Shown: piece after piece, positions 47,791 to 60,354 of the stretch
How positions within the stretch are numbered: the first letter of the stretch is position 1
How the letters are laid out: each line of letters opens with the position of its first letter
Assembly: GCA_963969595.1 (NCBI GenBank)
Contig: OZ018411.1
Coordinates: forward strand, 3,908,501 to 3,972,500
Length of the DNA stretch: 64,000 bases
DNA from: Neckera pumila
Taxonomy: Eukaryota; Streptophyta; Bryopsida; Hypnales; Neckeraceae
Reading direction: 5' to 3'
Position numbers and translations under genes: made by a program
The notes under the pieces: generated by a model
Database searches by the model: none
Told to the model about the DNA's origin: nothing
What the model saw: only the letters and a program-made list of their open reading frames with translations

Positions 47791-50700
47791 ATGGCGTCTT
47801 CTCTTGGGAAAAGAAAAACACCCACGGAACTCCGGGTATGATTCTTCTTTCTATTGTGCCGCCTCGGCTCTTTGAAATTTCAAAGAACGAAAACCAAAGT
47901 CTTGAAGTCAAGAAATGAGTTGTGTATGGTTAGGTTAAATGGCGACGTTTCTAAAACTCCAGCTCTCGGATCAGGAGCACCTGCATTATTGCAAGAAACT
48001 TTGCATTGGACTGTAAGATCTTGCAACAGGGGTGTTTGGACACTAGGGGATCGTGCGATTAGATTGTTATTCTGCAAATGTACTTCTAGCAAATTTTCTA
48101 TTTGACCGTTAGCGGTACGGCCTTTTATGGGATTCTATATTTGAGAGCCTCAATTAGGTTATTGAGCTGTACATGTAGCCGCTTGAGGTAGACACACCCA
48201 GTTTTGAGCTTTTAATACAATGAGCAAGATGCCTTTATGAGATTGTCTGCAGTTTTTTTAATCTCATTTGCAATTTGTGTGGTTTTGTGTGATTGATCAA
48301 AATTTAAGATTCAAAATAAGATTTAAAAGCACACATTTTGATACCCATAAAATGAATATAATACGGATAAGAGATGTATTTATAAAATCCTGCCTAGTAT
48401 GTTTCTAGTTCCTGGGTTGTGCATTTCAAGATATCCCATATGGCTGTCAGTTTTTGTATACACCTGTAATGGGAAACTCGGTACTGGGCCAAAGTGAAGC
48501 TCTATCCGAGTATCACAGTTTCTGTTTGATTTATTTCTATGGTTGATTATGCATTAACCGGAGTTTTACGGTTGCAGCTGGAGCAGTTGAAGCGGCACCA
48601 GGCTTCAAAAGTTGGAGGACAACAAGAGCCTGAAGATACTCAGGGGTTTGTCCCGACTGTCAAGTTCTTTACTCCGTTTGCATCGATTAATGTATAGCTG
48701 AATTATCTTTCTGATGGACATCTATCCAGTTTTTAAAAAAACTCTGCATTCCGTGTTAACTTGTCATACGTTTTAGTTTCAATATCTCTGTGTCTTAGCT
48801 GAGGTAGAATGTTGAGTTCCTGCTGAGATTGCCTGATTGATGCTTTATTCTTGCTTGTTTTTTCAGATTTGTAGTAAGACAAAGAGACGCAGTATTGCCT
48901 TCTCGGGCACCAGATGACACTGGAGTTGCAGATGCACTCAATTCCGGGGAGAAACTTCGGTTTCGTCCACTGAGAAGTCAGAAGGAAAAGGTACCATATT
49001 TGCTAGTTCAATGTAGGGATGCACTACCCGCTTTCCGTTTTCGGAAGTCTAGGATTACGTCGAGAAGTTCGATGTCTATTTGAAGAAGAGCTCTAGTCTT
49101 GGGAGTTTACAATGTGGATGTCTTTGTCGTCCAGGATACTTCAAGAGTTTCTCAACACGAGGCCAGTCTTAGTCAGCCTCCTATCCAGGATTCTATTACT
49201 TTGTTTTCCAGGTTAGTTGAATCATGACTATGCAGCACGTCTTGGATCCCTTTCGTTCTATTCTTGGGGTCGATTGATTCTTGGCTGAACTGTCATTTTC
49301 TGAATTTTGTTCATGGAGCGTGTCACGAGATGTGAATATACTCGCCTTTCAATATCCGAACACTTCGTTTTATCTAATCCTGACCCCGTAGGTATAAAAA
49401 TGGCGCTCCTTCTTCAAATAGTTCAATGAAAGCTGGTACACAGCTTGATGGTGCACGAAAGGACGGTCTTTCTTCTAAAGGCGAGGAAAAGATGAAAGGA
49501 TTGCACGACTGTTCTTTTCGAGATGTTCGGGACATCTCCAGCTCTCAATCCCTGCTAAGAGCTGAATCAAGCATTGATATGGTAACATATCAATTTAGCT
49601 TCATCGTTTGCTGGCTTCATATCGATCACGTTTGCCTTCTCAGAAATTCTTGGTCATGAAGACTGAATCTCCCTTTTGTTCAGGTGGAAGCATTAAAGAG
49701 GTTAGCACCTCGCAAGGCATTGGGACCATTTGATATCAATGCGGGTCCTCCGCTGACAGACCTTCGCGGCGATCTCAACGATCAACCGGCCACAGAGAAT
49801 GAACCCAGCTCAAGAATTAATACCTCTCGTAGTGGATTACCCTCTGGCTCAGCAGAGGATACACAGGCCTGGTTCCCACTGAAGGAGAGCCGTGCACCTC
49901 TGGATCTAAGTCTCAAACTGCTGGCTCGTTTCACTTCCCCGGATTCACTTCACTGGTGCGTTCAGAGCCCGTATGTTTCTATTCTCTTTAGTGGATGGTA
50001 AAGAATTGTATTAGCATGGACGTCAGACTAAATGCGTGGTTGTGTGTGATCCAAGCTTTGAGGCAATTGGGGGCTTCATGTTCATTTTTCTACAATTCTA
50101 TGCACTCGTTGATGGTGGTGCATCTGTCGTAACACATGCACTATATTTCTCTGTTTACACTATTTCATCGATTTGACTACCGAGATTCAGTGGACATGAA
50201 GAGAGTGAGTCATAGCATTTGGCTTCTCCAGAACTTAGAAGAATTTAAGGTTATGACGTTAAGTTCAATCATCAACACGTTGTTGCAATTGGAATGACGA
50301 AATATGATCAGCATGGGTGTTCGTTTTCTCCAATTACTCGTAGTTTTGTTCTTTGCTTCTACTCTTCACCACCAGGCAAGACTGTGTTGAGATCTGACAT
50401 CTTTTTGCTGCAGGTGTCATAGACTGAGTTCGAATACACAATGCGATGGTGTGCAACACTTCACGCAAGGACTTGGAATTGTGAATAGAAAAACAGAGAA
50501 AGGTCAGCCAGTGACAAGCTCTGGCAAAAGTGGAAGTGATGAAAAGTTGGGTGCAACGTTCTGGAATTCACTACATTCATGGATTTTTCCTCAGTCTTCG
50601 TTGCCTCCAGCTGTGCTATCTGTAATAACTTCGGCTGCTGCTCGTGGAGGAGAAGCAGGTAGATTTTACAAAGGTTTTGACACTACGTAGGCTGGTAGTA

Positions 50701-53700
50701 CCAGTTAAAGCTGCGCTTATTTATGTATTGCTTACGACCCGGTACCGCAACTTTTTCAATTTCTGTGGCAAGAATCACTCTGTGGGATCTCATCGCAAAA
50801 GGCCTCCCCCTATTAGATTGACAAATTTTCTTAATGTTAATAGGCATCGGATTCGTTTCATCAGATGGACTTAAAGTTAACTTAATGTCATTAAAATCTT
50901 AGTATCATTGCTATCAACTTGAGCAACAACTTTACAATTACTTGACAATGTTGTAATTTTGATGTATTGTCCTATTAGATTTACATTAACTTACCATTAA
51001 TTATATTTTTAATCAAATTGGGGGATCTTTTGAGACGCTTATTATCTCTTTGATTTTTCTAATGAGTTATTTCGTTCTATGCTTGGTTTCTTGACTTGAC
51101 AGAAGTTCTATTTCTTTCTAAACGATACCGTGCCTGGGAAGCTGCCTTTCGTTCCTTATATTACACCTTCCGCTCTCAAACCTGTTCTCTATTCTATGGT
51201 AATGTGTGGATACCCTTGCTTCTGATATTACTCTTTAGTCATGTGATGTGCTTTTATATGTATTGTAGGCTTGCCATCGTGGTATGTAGGGATGGGTCAA
51301 ATCATAACTTGGATTTGGCTATAGTTTGTATGCAGCAATTTGTTGCAATGTTTGTCGGTGGTGGAGTTGGAGGAAGAAGCCAGGGTGCTTGTGCTGCCTA
51401 CTTGACCCGTTCGACACGAGGAGTGCGACAAGTTCTTCTTGAACATGTAAGAGTTGAGTCACTATGAAGTGGCTCTTGCTTAAAATTAATAAACCATATT
51501 ACCATCCGTGTTAATAGCGATTGAGGTACTCTTTGTCCCAGGTTTCTCCTTCTAACTCTCTCGACGGGTCAGAAACCTGGTTTCTCTTTTAATATGGTGA
51601 TTGAGTCAGCGTGTGCATCCGTAACCCCTTAATCATGAGGTGCAAAATATAAAAATTCTGGTATAATTTGAAGTTCTGAAGCCGCTGGGTCGGTGTCTGG
51701 TTTTTAACTTGTAAGCAACTTGAGATCCCATCTATTTCGTGAATTCATGTCTATCCTCTTCATGTTGGCCTTGCTTTTCACCCGCAATACAAGTTCACAA
51801 TGCAATTCATTGTTGCATGATGTGAAAACGTAATTTACGTAGTTTAATTGGTATTTGAGGACTTGAATCTCGATGTTGGTTTTCTTTGCCCATTCTTAGC
51901 TTAGCTAATAATTGGAATTGTGCTTCAGGATATCAAGTTTTCAATGCCTTTCAGTGCCTCAGGAGAGCCGACAACTACTGTCGAAGATCTTCAAGATTTG
52001 CTGGATTTTGAGAAGTCCAACCCCGGCCAGGTGAGTACTGGGCAGAAACTCTGAATTGCTCAAGCCTAGCGAGGTTTCCATGCACTTTATTTGTCATCCG
52101 TGACACCCTCTTTTGTGTTACCGAGTTCATGAACAAGTGAGACTTCATAATCTTTCTGAATGCTCTGGGTGTATTAACCAGGATTGAAATATCAAACCAT
52201 ATCGTATTTGGAAGAAAAGTGTTTGCAATAACTGACTTCCATCAATTTGAATATGCAGACAAGAGTGGTGAATGAAAGAGTCGCTTCAGACAACGGTCCA
52301 CAGTCAATGTTGTGCTTTGAAGGGTTCTCCAACATCCATCGACTTTATGATTTCCTCCTTAATCACAGGTAAACAACTTGAAGCTTGTAACAACTCGATG
52401 CTCAGGCTGTCAGAACTGTAAATTTAGCCAGTGCACATTAAGTGATGCTCCTTGTGTTTAAAACATCTTTTTCGGACTCTATGACGCAGTTGCTGGCCAT
52501 ATACGTATGTGCTTGGATTTGAAACGTTGAAAGTACATTATTATCTTTGTTGTCTTTGCATCAACTACTATGACAACATTTGCCTTGTTCGTGTGGGTTT
52601 GGCTCCAGATCTCTTATAACTACCACGGCTGCCATGGACGTTCCTGTCCTCTATTCGCCAACGGCTTTTGACAATGCGTCTCTCAGTGCACCTGAGGTGA
52701 ACCTCTCTCCTGTTGGCTGCCACTTAAATAGTTTTTTGATGCCTTGTGACATTTCCTGCATGTATGTGTGCAGATGAAATTTTCATGCTATTCATTATCT
52801 TGGCGACTCTTAAGGCACTATTCGTGACCTTCTGTGTTGTTCCTCATCAACCTTACTTATCAAACTCTTTGACTATGTCCTAAATCTGGGCAGTTTGTTG
52901 TGAAACTTCCTCTGCACACTGTGACATTTGTTTATTTATTTCGTCGAATGGCCTTGATCAACAGATAACCTGCAAGCAATTGCAGCGTACAGATGACTTG
53001 ACTAAGTCTCAAATGTATTATGGTTCGAAAAATACGAGCAGTAAGCGTACAGAAACTGCCAGGAACACGTTGTATTCCATGGAGATAAAAGGATCGTTTC
53101 TTCCACCATGGGTCATCATCCGTCTTTGTACAGTGCTTCAAGAATCTCAGCCGCTTGGCTTCTCTGTTCGGTAAGTAAACCTGTTGAAGTTGCATCTCAT
53201 AGATTCCGTGTCATTTGTTATAGATATGGCACATGCAGTAGCAATCACATTTTATAGTTCATGAAGAGAAAAAGTAAGATCAGAAGTTTGTCTGTTTAAC
53301 TAACCATGATGCTTCGTTTACTTTTCAGTTCTTCAATATTTTATATACGACAAACACTTGTTTCTTGGATTTTTTTTTCAGCTTGTCTTTTAGTAAGCTC
53401 TTTAAGGTAACTACACCTAAAATCGCACTTTTCCTAAAATCGCACAGTGGATATTCTTGCCTAAAATGTACTCTCACTATTATATGACTCTATGATCCCT
53501 TTTGGGTACACCTATTCTCAGCACTTTGGAAATTCGTAGTTTATTCACACGGTGTCCAAAAAATGCATTCTAAGAGATTCTAGAATCCCCTTTTGACCAC
53601 CAATGGGACCCCACAAATTTTTTTTCAACATAATAGTGAAAACCATGCTGAATCAGGCTGAATTGCTTAACTGTGCGATTTAAGGTCAGTTACCTTACTT

Positions 53701-54170
53701 CTAGTCTCTTTACTTTTCTTAGAAGTTCGTTTTATCCTGGTGTCAGTTCTCTCTGAGATTTTTCGCTTCTGATTTGATCCGATTTGCTTGCAGAAAATAT
53801 AGCATCTATTCCATTCATTTTTCCTATATGAAAGAAATTAATCAAGTCTCGTAGGATGTGATTGAGTTTAACTCAAATAACTTGGTACTGTAGGTTCGCA
53901 ACAGAACCTCTTACGGAGGGGCTGAACACAGCCCAGGAGGAGCCAACTGAGAACTCCAAACCCTCCAATTTCAAGAATTTTTTCTCAAGATTGAACGGTA
54001 TCACAAATCGTGATGTAATCTCCGAAACCAAGTCTGAATCGTCCTCTGTCTCTTCCTCGGAATTTTGTCATTCTTCTGGAATTGGAACTGCTGTTGTGAA
54101 GGAACTCAAGTACGAGATTGGTTCTTACAAAGCAGTACTGGCACCGCTTCAATTGGCCAATGCCTATTGA
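47791..54170 (+). CDS. DONSON: DONSON (downstream neighbour of Son) homologue
   Basis: Fourteen exons: 47791-47835, 48578-48645, 48867-48990, 49135-49211, 49392-49581, 49684-49970, 50414-50658, 51103-51198, 51325-51446, 51929-52030, 52259-52368, 52609-52696, 52965-53170, 53894-54170; all GT-AG and in phase, 678 aa. The start MASSLGKRKTPTELR fits the plant N-terminus (KRKTP-ELR..QLKR); an in-frame ATG at 47608 would add 61 residues. Family landmarks: LDLSLKLLARFTSPDSLHWC, FWNSLHSWIFPQSSLPPAVL, SKRYRAWEAAFRSLYYTFRS then Y-V-C-M-Q-Q-F, LTRSTRGVRQVLLEH, CFEGFSNIHRLYDFLLNHRS and SMEIKGSFLPPWVI. In animals DONSON helps assemble the CMG helicase with GINS and stabilises replication forks; a nuclear replication role here is inferred by homology. 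The exon 6 donor was chosen by frame. Confidence 0.92.
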
Positions 54171-55214
54171 GAATCAGATGATTATTTATGCAGTACAATA
54201 GACCAGGTACTTACTTCGTTCCTTTGTTTATTGCCTGCCGAAGTGGAAGGCCAAGATGGAACGTAATTAGCAGGGCCAAGCTGGTTTGGTACTGTCGGTG
54301 TAGTCAACTTCTTTTCATTACCTGTAAACTTGCGATCTAATTAATCTGACCATTTCAGTGTTACAGTATCTTTTCTTCTTTGAATGTAGGACTCTGAATT
54401 TGGCAAACTAGTCTTGCCAAATGCTAACCTGAACTGAGTCTTAATGTCAGACTTACTAAAGAGTCTTGATTTCTTTACCCTGTTTTACCGGTTACTCGAA
54501 TTTCACTGTAAATGCTGAACGGAGTGACGTCTCTCTGCCCTGGTCTGTGATGTACCGGTAATATTTTTTGGGAAAATTTGTTCGTAGTCAACCTGTGAGT
54601 TCGAAAACATTTCTTGAGAGGCAAACTTTAAAGATAGAATCAGCTAAAGCATGTATTTAAATGATTGCCTCAATAAATCAAATGAGACATAGAGACTCAT
54701 TGTTTAATGCTCACCTTTAGGATATTCAAATGAGGGCAAGGACTTGAATTATCTAGCAATTGAACTCTGTGTTCTTGTAACTACTGCATGCTTCAGAGTT
54801 ATACTAATAGTTCTCTTCTGGTTCCTTGTTTTTTTCACTTTCATGTCCTAGAAGTCTGTTTGAAAATCTATTGAAATGTTTCGACCTTCATAGAGTAATT
54901 GCAGCTGTACAACTTAGATCTTAAATCAAGTCAAATTATTGAAGTTTCACAAGCTAGAGAGAAGTTAAAAGATAAAAGTTAATTGATGTTGTGTTACGTA
55001 TTGTGAATTATAGGTAGAACTTGAATTCTCTTTCATGAAACACATTTATACCTTACATTACCATGTATGATTTCCATTGTGAATTGTGAGAAACTGAGGT
55101 ACATCAATAAATTCACAGAATTGTAAAAGGTCTTGTTCTACACTGAATATAGGTACAAAAAATTAAGGGACTTATTCTTGAAAACTGTAGATGTTTGAAA
55201 CATGATGTATAGTC
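54171..55214. other. DONSON 3' region, no gene
   Basis: Presumed 3' UTR and spacer; the 9-bp duplication TGTATAGTC ends it at 55206-55214. Confidence 0.4.
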
Positions 55215-55716
55215 GGGTACTGTAATCTTACAACCGGACGATTTGAAGCATTCAAAGATTTTTGTATAGCATAGAAAAAGAATTGGAATTTTTCATCTTG
55301 CATAATTATCATGCAATCCTCATGCAATCCCAATCATGTAATCCCAACCAAGCATACAAAATTTCAGTTTCAAAAAAGCAAAATTTTATTTTTGGTGAAT
55401 TTCTAAAGTATATTTTCATGGTTTTACATAATATTTTATTGAGAACAATTGATGATGAAATTTTTTAATCCAATTGCCTAGATATGTAGGAAACATCTAT
55501 ACACACATGTTTCATATTAAAAAAACACCCCATTAAGTAATAAGAATATGAATTTTGTTTTTTTGAAATTGAAATTTTGTAGGCTTGATTGGGATTGCGT
55601 GAGGAATGCGTGAGGAATGCGTGATATTTATACTCACCAAAATATACCAATTATATTGTACATTGTACAAGTGTGAATGGGTCAAATTGGTTGGTTGTAA
55701 GATTACAATACTTGAT
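55215..55716. mobile_element. MULE-type MITE, ~170-bp arms, 9-bp target duplication
   Basis: TGTATAGTC at 55206-55214 and 55717-55725 flanks inverted arms of about 170 bp: TACTGTAATCTTACAACC against TATTGTAATCTTACAACC, CGCAATCCCAATCAAGC-like blocks, and CTACAAAATTTCAATTTCAA near the inner edge. Long arms with a 9-bp duplication point to the Mutator superfamily. 502 bp, non-coding. Confidence 0.7.
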
Positions 55717-56135
55717 TGTATAGTCCTTGCATACTTCAATAACTATTGATGTACAGCAAAGGTAGTTATTTATAGAGTGTGAGATGTTGATTAATTAGTA
55801 AGGGTCTTCTTAATATCCCTATTTAGTGTACAATCCAAAAATGGGAGGGACAAATTCCAAAATATTGTAGCCACAGGTCACCTTTAGTGAAAAATGATTA
55901 AAAAATTCAAAGCCAAATGATTTTGAATATTAATTAGTCACCTTGTCAAATCCAAGGAAAACTTCATTGTAAAGAAATTCAAAATGTTGAAAGATACCAA
56001 TACAATTTGATGTTGACATCTCTATTAAATAATGGGTGGAGAAGTCATTTCATAATGAAATTTATTGTCCATCATGAATCCTCCAAAGGTATGGGACAAT
56101 TTGAAGATGAGAGTTTGATTGTTCACTGTCAAAGG

Positions 56136-56618
56136 AATTGTGTTCAATGTAGAACTTCATACTTCATTTTGGCATAGTAGAATAACTTTTTCCAAAATAC
56201 TTTGAATTAAGAAAAGTTGGTTAACCGAGCTAAATCCCATTTCTAAAACTCTTTTTGTGAATTGAGCCTCTAATCAAAAGTTGTGAAAAAAATTTAGAGA
56301 GTATGTTTGAAAATTTGTCTACAATTTTTTTATTGAAGGCTCAAAATTTCAAAAAGATCTCAAAGATGAAATTCAAATTAGCCATGCGGTTGGCAAATGA
56401 AGAGCTAATGAATATAAAAACAAAAACAAAAGATAGAGACAAAAAAGAAACTAAACAAAAGAACACATAGGGGATCAGTCTTGTGGACTATTTGGATTTC
56501 TCACAACAACACGGTGAATTCAAATTGATTCCCAAACTTTTTTTAGATCAAAGGTTTTTGGAAAAGGTTATTCTACTATGCCAAAATGAGGTCTAAAGTT
56601 TTACACTTAACACAATTC
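56136..56618. mobile_element. Foldback element with ~110-bp arms
   Basis: AATTGTGTTCAATGTAGAAC then TTCATTTTGGCATAGTAGAA on the left is mirrored on the opposite strand by AATTGTGTTAAGTGTAAAAC then CTCATTTTGGCATAGTAGAA on the right, continuing through CTTTTTCCAAAA. Non-coding, target site unclear. Confidence 0.6.
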
Positions 56619-59519
56619 TTGCTTTTGACTTAACTATGTATAGGGAGTTGAGTTTGGCTACTAATCCTTGATGACTTTATCAAAGAACCCATCAAGGGGC
56701 TTTGAATTTGAACAAATATTTGAGCCTATCATGCAAATCTTGGGCCAATTAATGAGCTAAGAAGGCTCTTTCCCATCCAATTTTTTGCATTACAAAGCGG
56801 CCCCTTCTTAGATTCAAACTCAAAGCCCCTTGATAGGTTCAATTCTCTCCTAATAGAATCTATGCAGGATGGTTGCCAAATCTTTTCAATATTTTTAACT
56901 TTAATGCGGAGTTTTTAAGAAATTATACTTTAAAGTGTCAAAGTTCATTTGGACTTTAATTAATTATTTAGCAAAAATGCACAGAAGGTGACCTTCAGCT
57001 ACGATAGAGAGTTTTTGTGACCTTTTGAAAGTACTTACTATCTTTTGGGATAAAGCAATTTGGATAATGGGGTTGAATGAAGGAAGTTCCTATGTTGATG
57101 ACAACCACTATTATTTGGGTTTCAATAAGTTCTTGACTAGTTTTTGAAATGATGGGCCAAAATAGTAATATTTGCTTAGCCAAACCCAAAAAATCTCTTC
57201 AAGATTCTTGCTTAAATTTTTTTATCATGTAGCCATTCCTTTTTTGTTCTACAAAAAATATAGAGATTATTTTTTTGAGGCAAAAACACTTGATTTCTAG
57301 GATTCCATCTCTAATTTGAAATCAATTTACAATTGTTTTATAAAATCCAATTTTAGAAGTTAGATCATAGGATCTTACAAAGTATTCAATACTATCAAAA
57401 TAGTCTATCAAATTTTCAAAAGATTGTACCATATGGATTTTGAAGTATTTTTATAGAAAAATTCAATATTTGAAAAAAATAATTTTTTTCACAAAACAAA
57501 ATGACTTTAGTGGGATATATCTCCATTTTTCTTTAAACAATTTTCTTTCTTAATTGAACGCAATTTTGAATAGTTAAGAACAATGCATACCAATTTTTAC
57601 AACGAGTGGAACAATCCAAGGTTATTTTGAATCCCTCGTCCACCTACATTGCCGAATATTCCATGAGTAATCACTTCATCAAATGTTATTTAAATATCGT
57701 TTTGGATAAGTTATTTTTTGCAAACTATTTTATAAGAAATTATTTATCAAGAAAATTATGATTTTTGTTTGAAAACTTTGCATAATTGGAGCAATGACCA
57801 AAAAGTAGTTGTTTGAAAATTTATGAATTTATAATTAATAGATAATGCATCCAAATTCATCGATAGGCATTAATTGTGCTTCTAGATTCATTAATGAAAA
57901 TGAACATCCAATCTTTTAATTTTTTCTGGCAAATAATACAAAATAAAGTTGCAACATTTGATTCAAGACCTAAAAAGAAAATTTTGAAAATTAAGTAATG
58001 ATTATTGATATTAATAGTCTTTGGGGAGGAAAAGATAAGATGACCCGTTCTGATTTCTTTGGCCTTTGCACACAATTTCTTCCCCCCCCCACAAAAACCT
58101 AACAAATCAATGAATATCTTTTGGTTAAACTTATTTTTTGGAAAAAAAGCATATAGCCTTCCATCATTGGGGCCATATTCTTATCCTTAGAGATATTGAC
58201 TTTCAACTTTGAGCCAATAGGTCTCACAAATGGTAAGGAACTTGAGTTTGAAATACAATTCCAATTCTTTCAATTGGGTCTATTTTATTATTAGCATAGA
58301 GCTTTCGATGAGAGATAAATGTAAAGTGAAACTAAAAAGAACTTGCAAAAATGAAGATGAATGCAAAAATAATATATTCCCTATTCCCTATTTTCAAAAT
58401 TGTTGATTTGCGGATATATATTTTAAAGACAATATTACTCTTTTTGGAATGAATGTACACTCTTTTGGATGACTAATTTAAATTCCATCCACATTTTGTA
58501 TTTTGTCCACTTCTAGAAATGTATACAATTGCATCACTCTAATAAGAATTATTATCTACACTACCTAAAATAACTTGAAAAAATCCGGGTTGCAATCTCT
58601 CGTATTGCTTTGCATTCCAACTTGAGAGCTATTTAATTGCTGATTGTGTTGGCTCCATCTTGGCCATTATCTAAGATAAATTATCCTATTACGAGAAAAA
58701 TGACTAGTGCAATATAATAATCCTCTCTAGAAAATGTGGAAGTACCTTTTAGTGATAGACAAGCATTAATAAATAACGTTAAAATTGAGAAAAAAAAATT
58801 TGGACCTCAGGTGATTTCTTTAAAAATTTATAGAAGCTTTGGGTTTTCCATAAAGCCCATAGACATACCTTTCAACATCAAAAAATAGATGTTGTAGGGC
58901 TTCTACCAACCTATGACCGATTTAACACATGTCCAATTCACTCAATATTGACCTTAATACCAACTGCATACATCTATTGCTAGAATGAATTGATTTGCTT
59001 TAATTTGAGGCTAACTTAGAGTGAATTGATGACAATGTGTAATTAAGGTACAGATTTTGCCGATTCCAAACACATGTTTTCTTCATTTTGCTCCCTATAG
59101 CAAGCAGTTTATTCTTTCATTTATATTTTTTGTTTTCTAATCCAAACAACCTGGAACAACCTACCCCATTCTACCTTATTTCATAAATGGTTTCCCTAAA
59201 CCACTCCAAATCTATATTCCCTTCTTCACTACGTATTGGGGTATTTTTTGATCATGCATATAGTTGTATGACGAGCCTAATGCCCGGAGGTGCAGTCTAG
59301 GGTGATTGTAAAAAAAGACCAAAAATTTTGTGTCATGTTAAATCTGTTTCTCTACACTCCTCTTAGCTAATTTGAGGCATTTGATTGCAAATATGAACTC
59401 AAAATTTGCAAATTTTTTCATAACGTTGCAAATAAAAATGTTTTCTACGTTTTCCTCAGGGGTAGAATACGGGGGCACTAAAACGACATCCGCATTAGGC
59501 TCGTCATACAACTAAGGTA
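56619..59519. other. AT-rich intergenic with one faint TTAA-family remnant
   Basis: No gene found. TTAGATCATAGGATCTTACA near 57360 and following words resemble the left internal part of the TTAA family; no ends seen. Confidence 0.4.
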
Positions 59520-59800
59520 GAACCACCCATTCCCAACCAATGACCAATTCCCAACCTATAGATGCACAATTTCTGACCAAGCTTAGAATGTTTTGTTTTT
59601 TTCCTTTTCAAGGTTGGAACTAACAAATACATGATACATGTCCCAAGTTGTGAGAAAGAAAGTAGAAAATAATGATTAGGAAAAAAGTTATTGAATGATT
59701 GGATTTGGAAGAGTCTAGACATTGGCTATGGGTCTGGAGCACTTTTTAGCTCCCAAAATTCCTAGTAATTTTAGTTCAAGCGATAAAATTACCAAAAATT
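59520..59800. repeat. Dispersed repeat, copy 2 (sister at 24575-24850)
   Basis: Aligns through AAGCTTAGAATGTTTTG, CCTTTTCAAGGTTGG, GATTGGATTTGGAAGAGTCT, AGACATTGG and GCTCCCAAAATTCC. Non-coding. Confidence 0.6.
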
Positions 59801-60354
59801 TTGCAATCCTTGTCACTTCTATTGATGTACCTCTGAAAAATATTTGTTTTGCCTTCACTTCTCCATAACATTGTTAACGCTGGTATTTTGTTCCCTCTCA
59901 CATGAGGGATAATCCCCCCCTTGGATGCTTGGGGGGGAATTTTAGTTATATTTCAACAAACGTCATTGGGCAGCGGAACACTGTATCTCTGACAAGATTC
60001 AGCCTGTGGACGTCATTCGCTGGGGAGGGTCCTGATATTCGGGGAGCAAAAGGGACCCCCCCAGTGAAGGTTAACAATGTTATGTCCAGGTAATGTTGAA
60101 ATTCCTTATTCGGTCGGTTATGGGTGGCTCTACCTTAAGTTATAAGCGCGACCCTTTTCCCTCTTCAAGGCTTGAAGGACTTGCGGAACAAGCGCAGATC
60201 TTATCCATTCCCAATTTCGGGAATGTGAGAACTGCGACGCCGCATACCGGTACAGGAGCGCAATCAGCCACCATCCCTCTCATGCCTTTTTTTTGTTTCC
60301 AATTTCTCATTGCATCTCTGTCTGTCTCGATTGCGCCCACCTTCCCAATTCTCC
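59801..60354 (+). other. Pheophytinase upstream region
   Basis: Holds a C7/G7 inverted pair (59914-59937) and the palindrome CATTCCC-AATTTC-GGGAATG near 60206. A plausible promoter/leader, but no core element is clear. Confidence 0.4.

Noticed and set aside
49960..49965. Alternative DONSON exon 6 donor at TGC|GTTCAG
   Set aside because: Joining it to the acceptor at 50413 would give an immediate stop; the donor at 49971 (GTATGT) keeps the frame.
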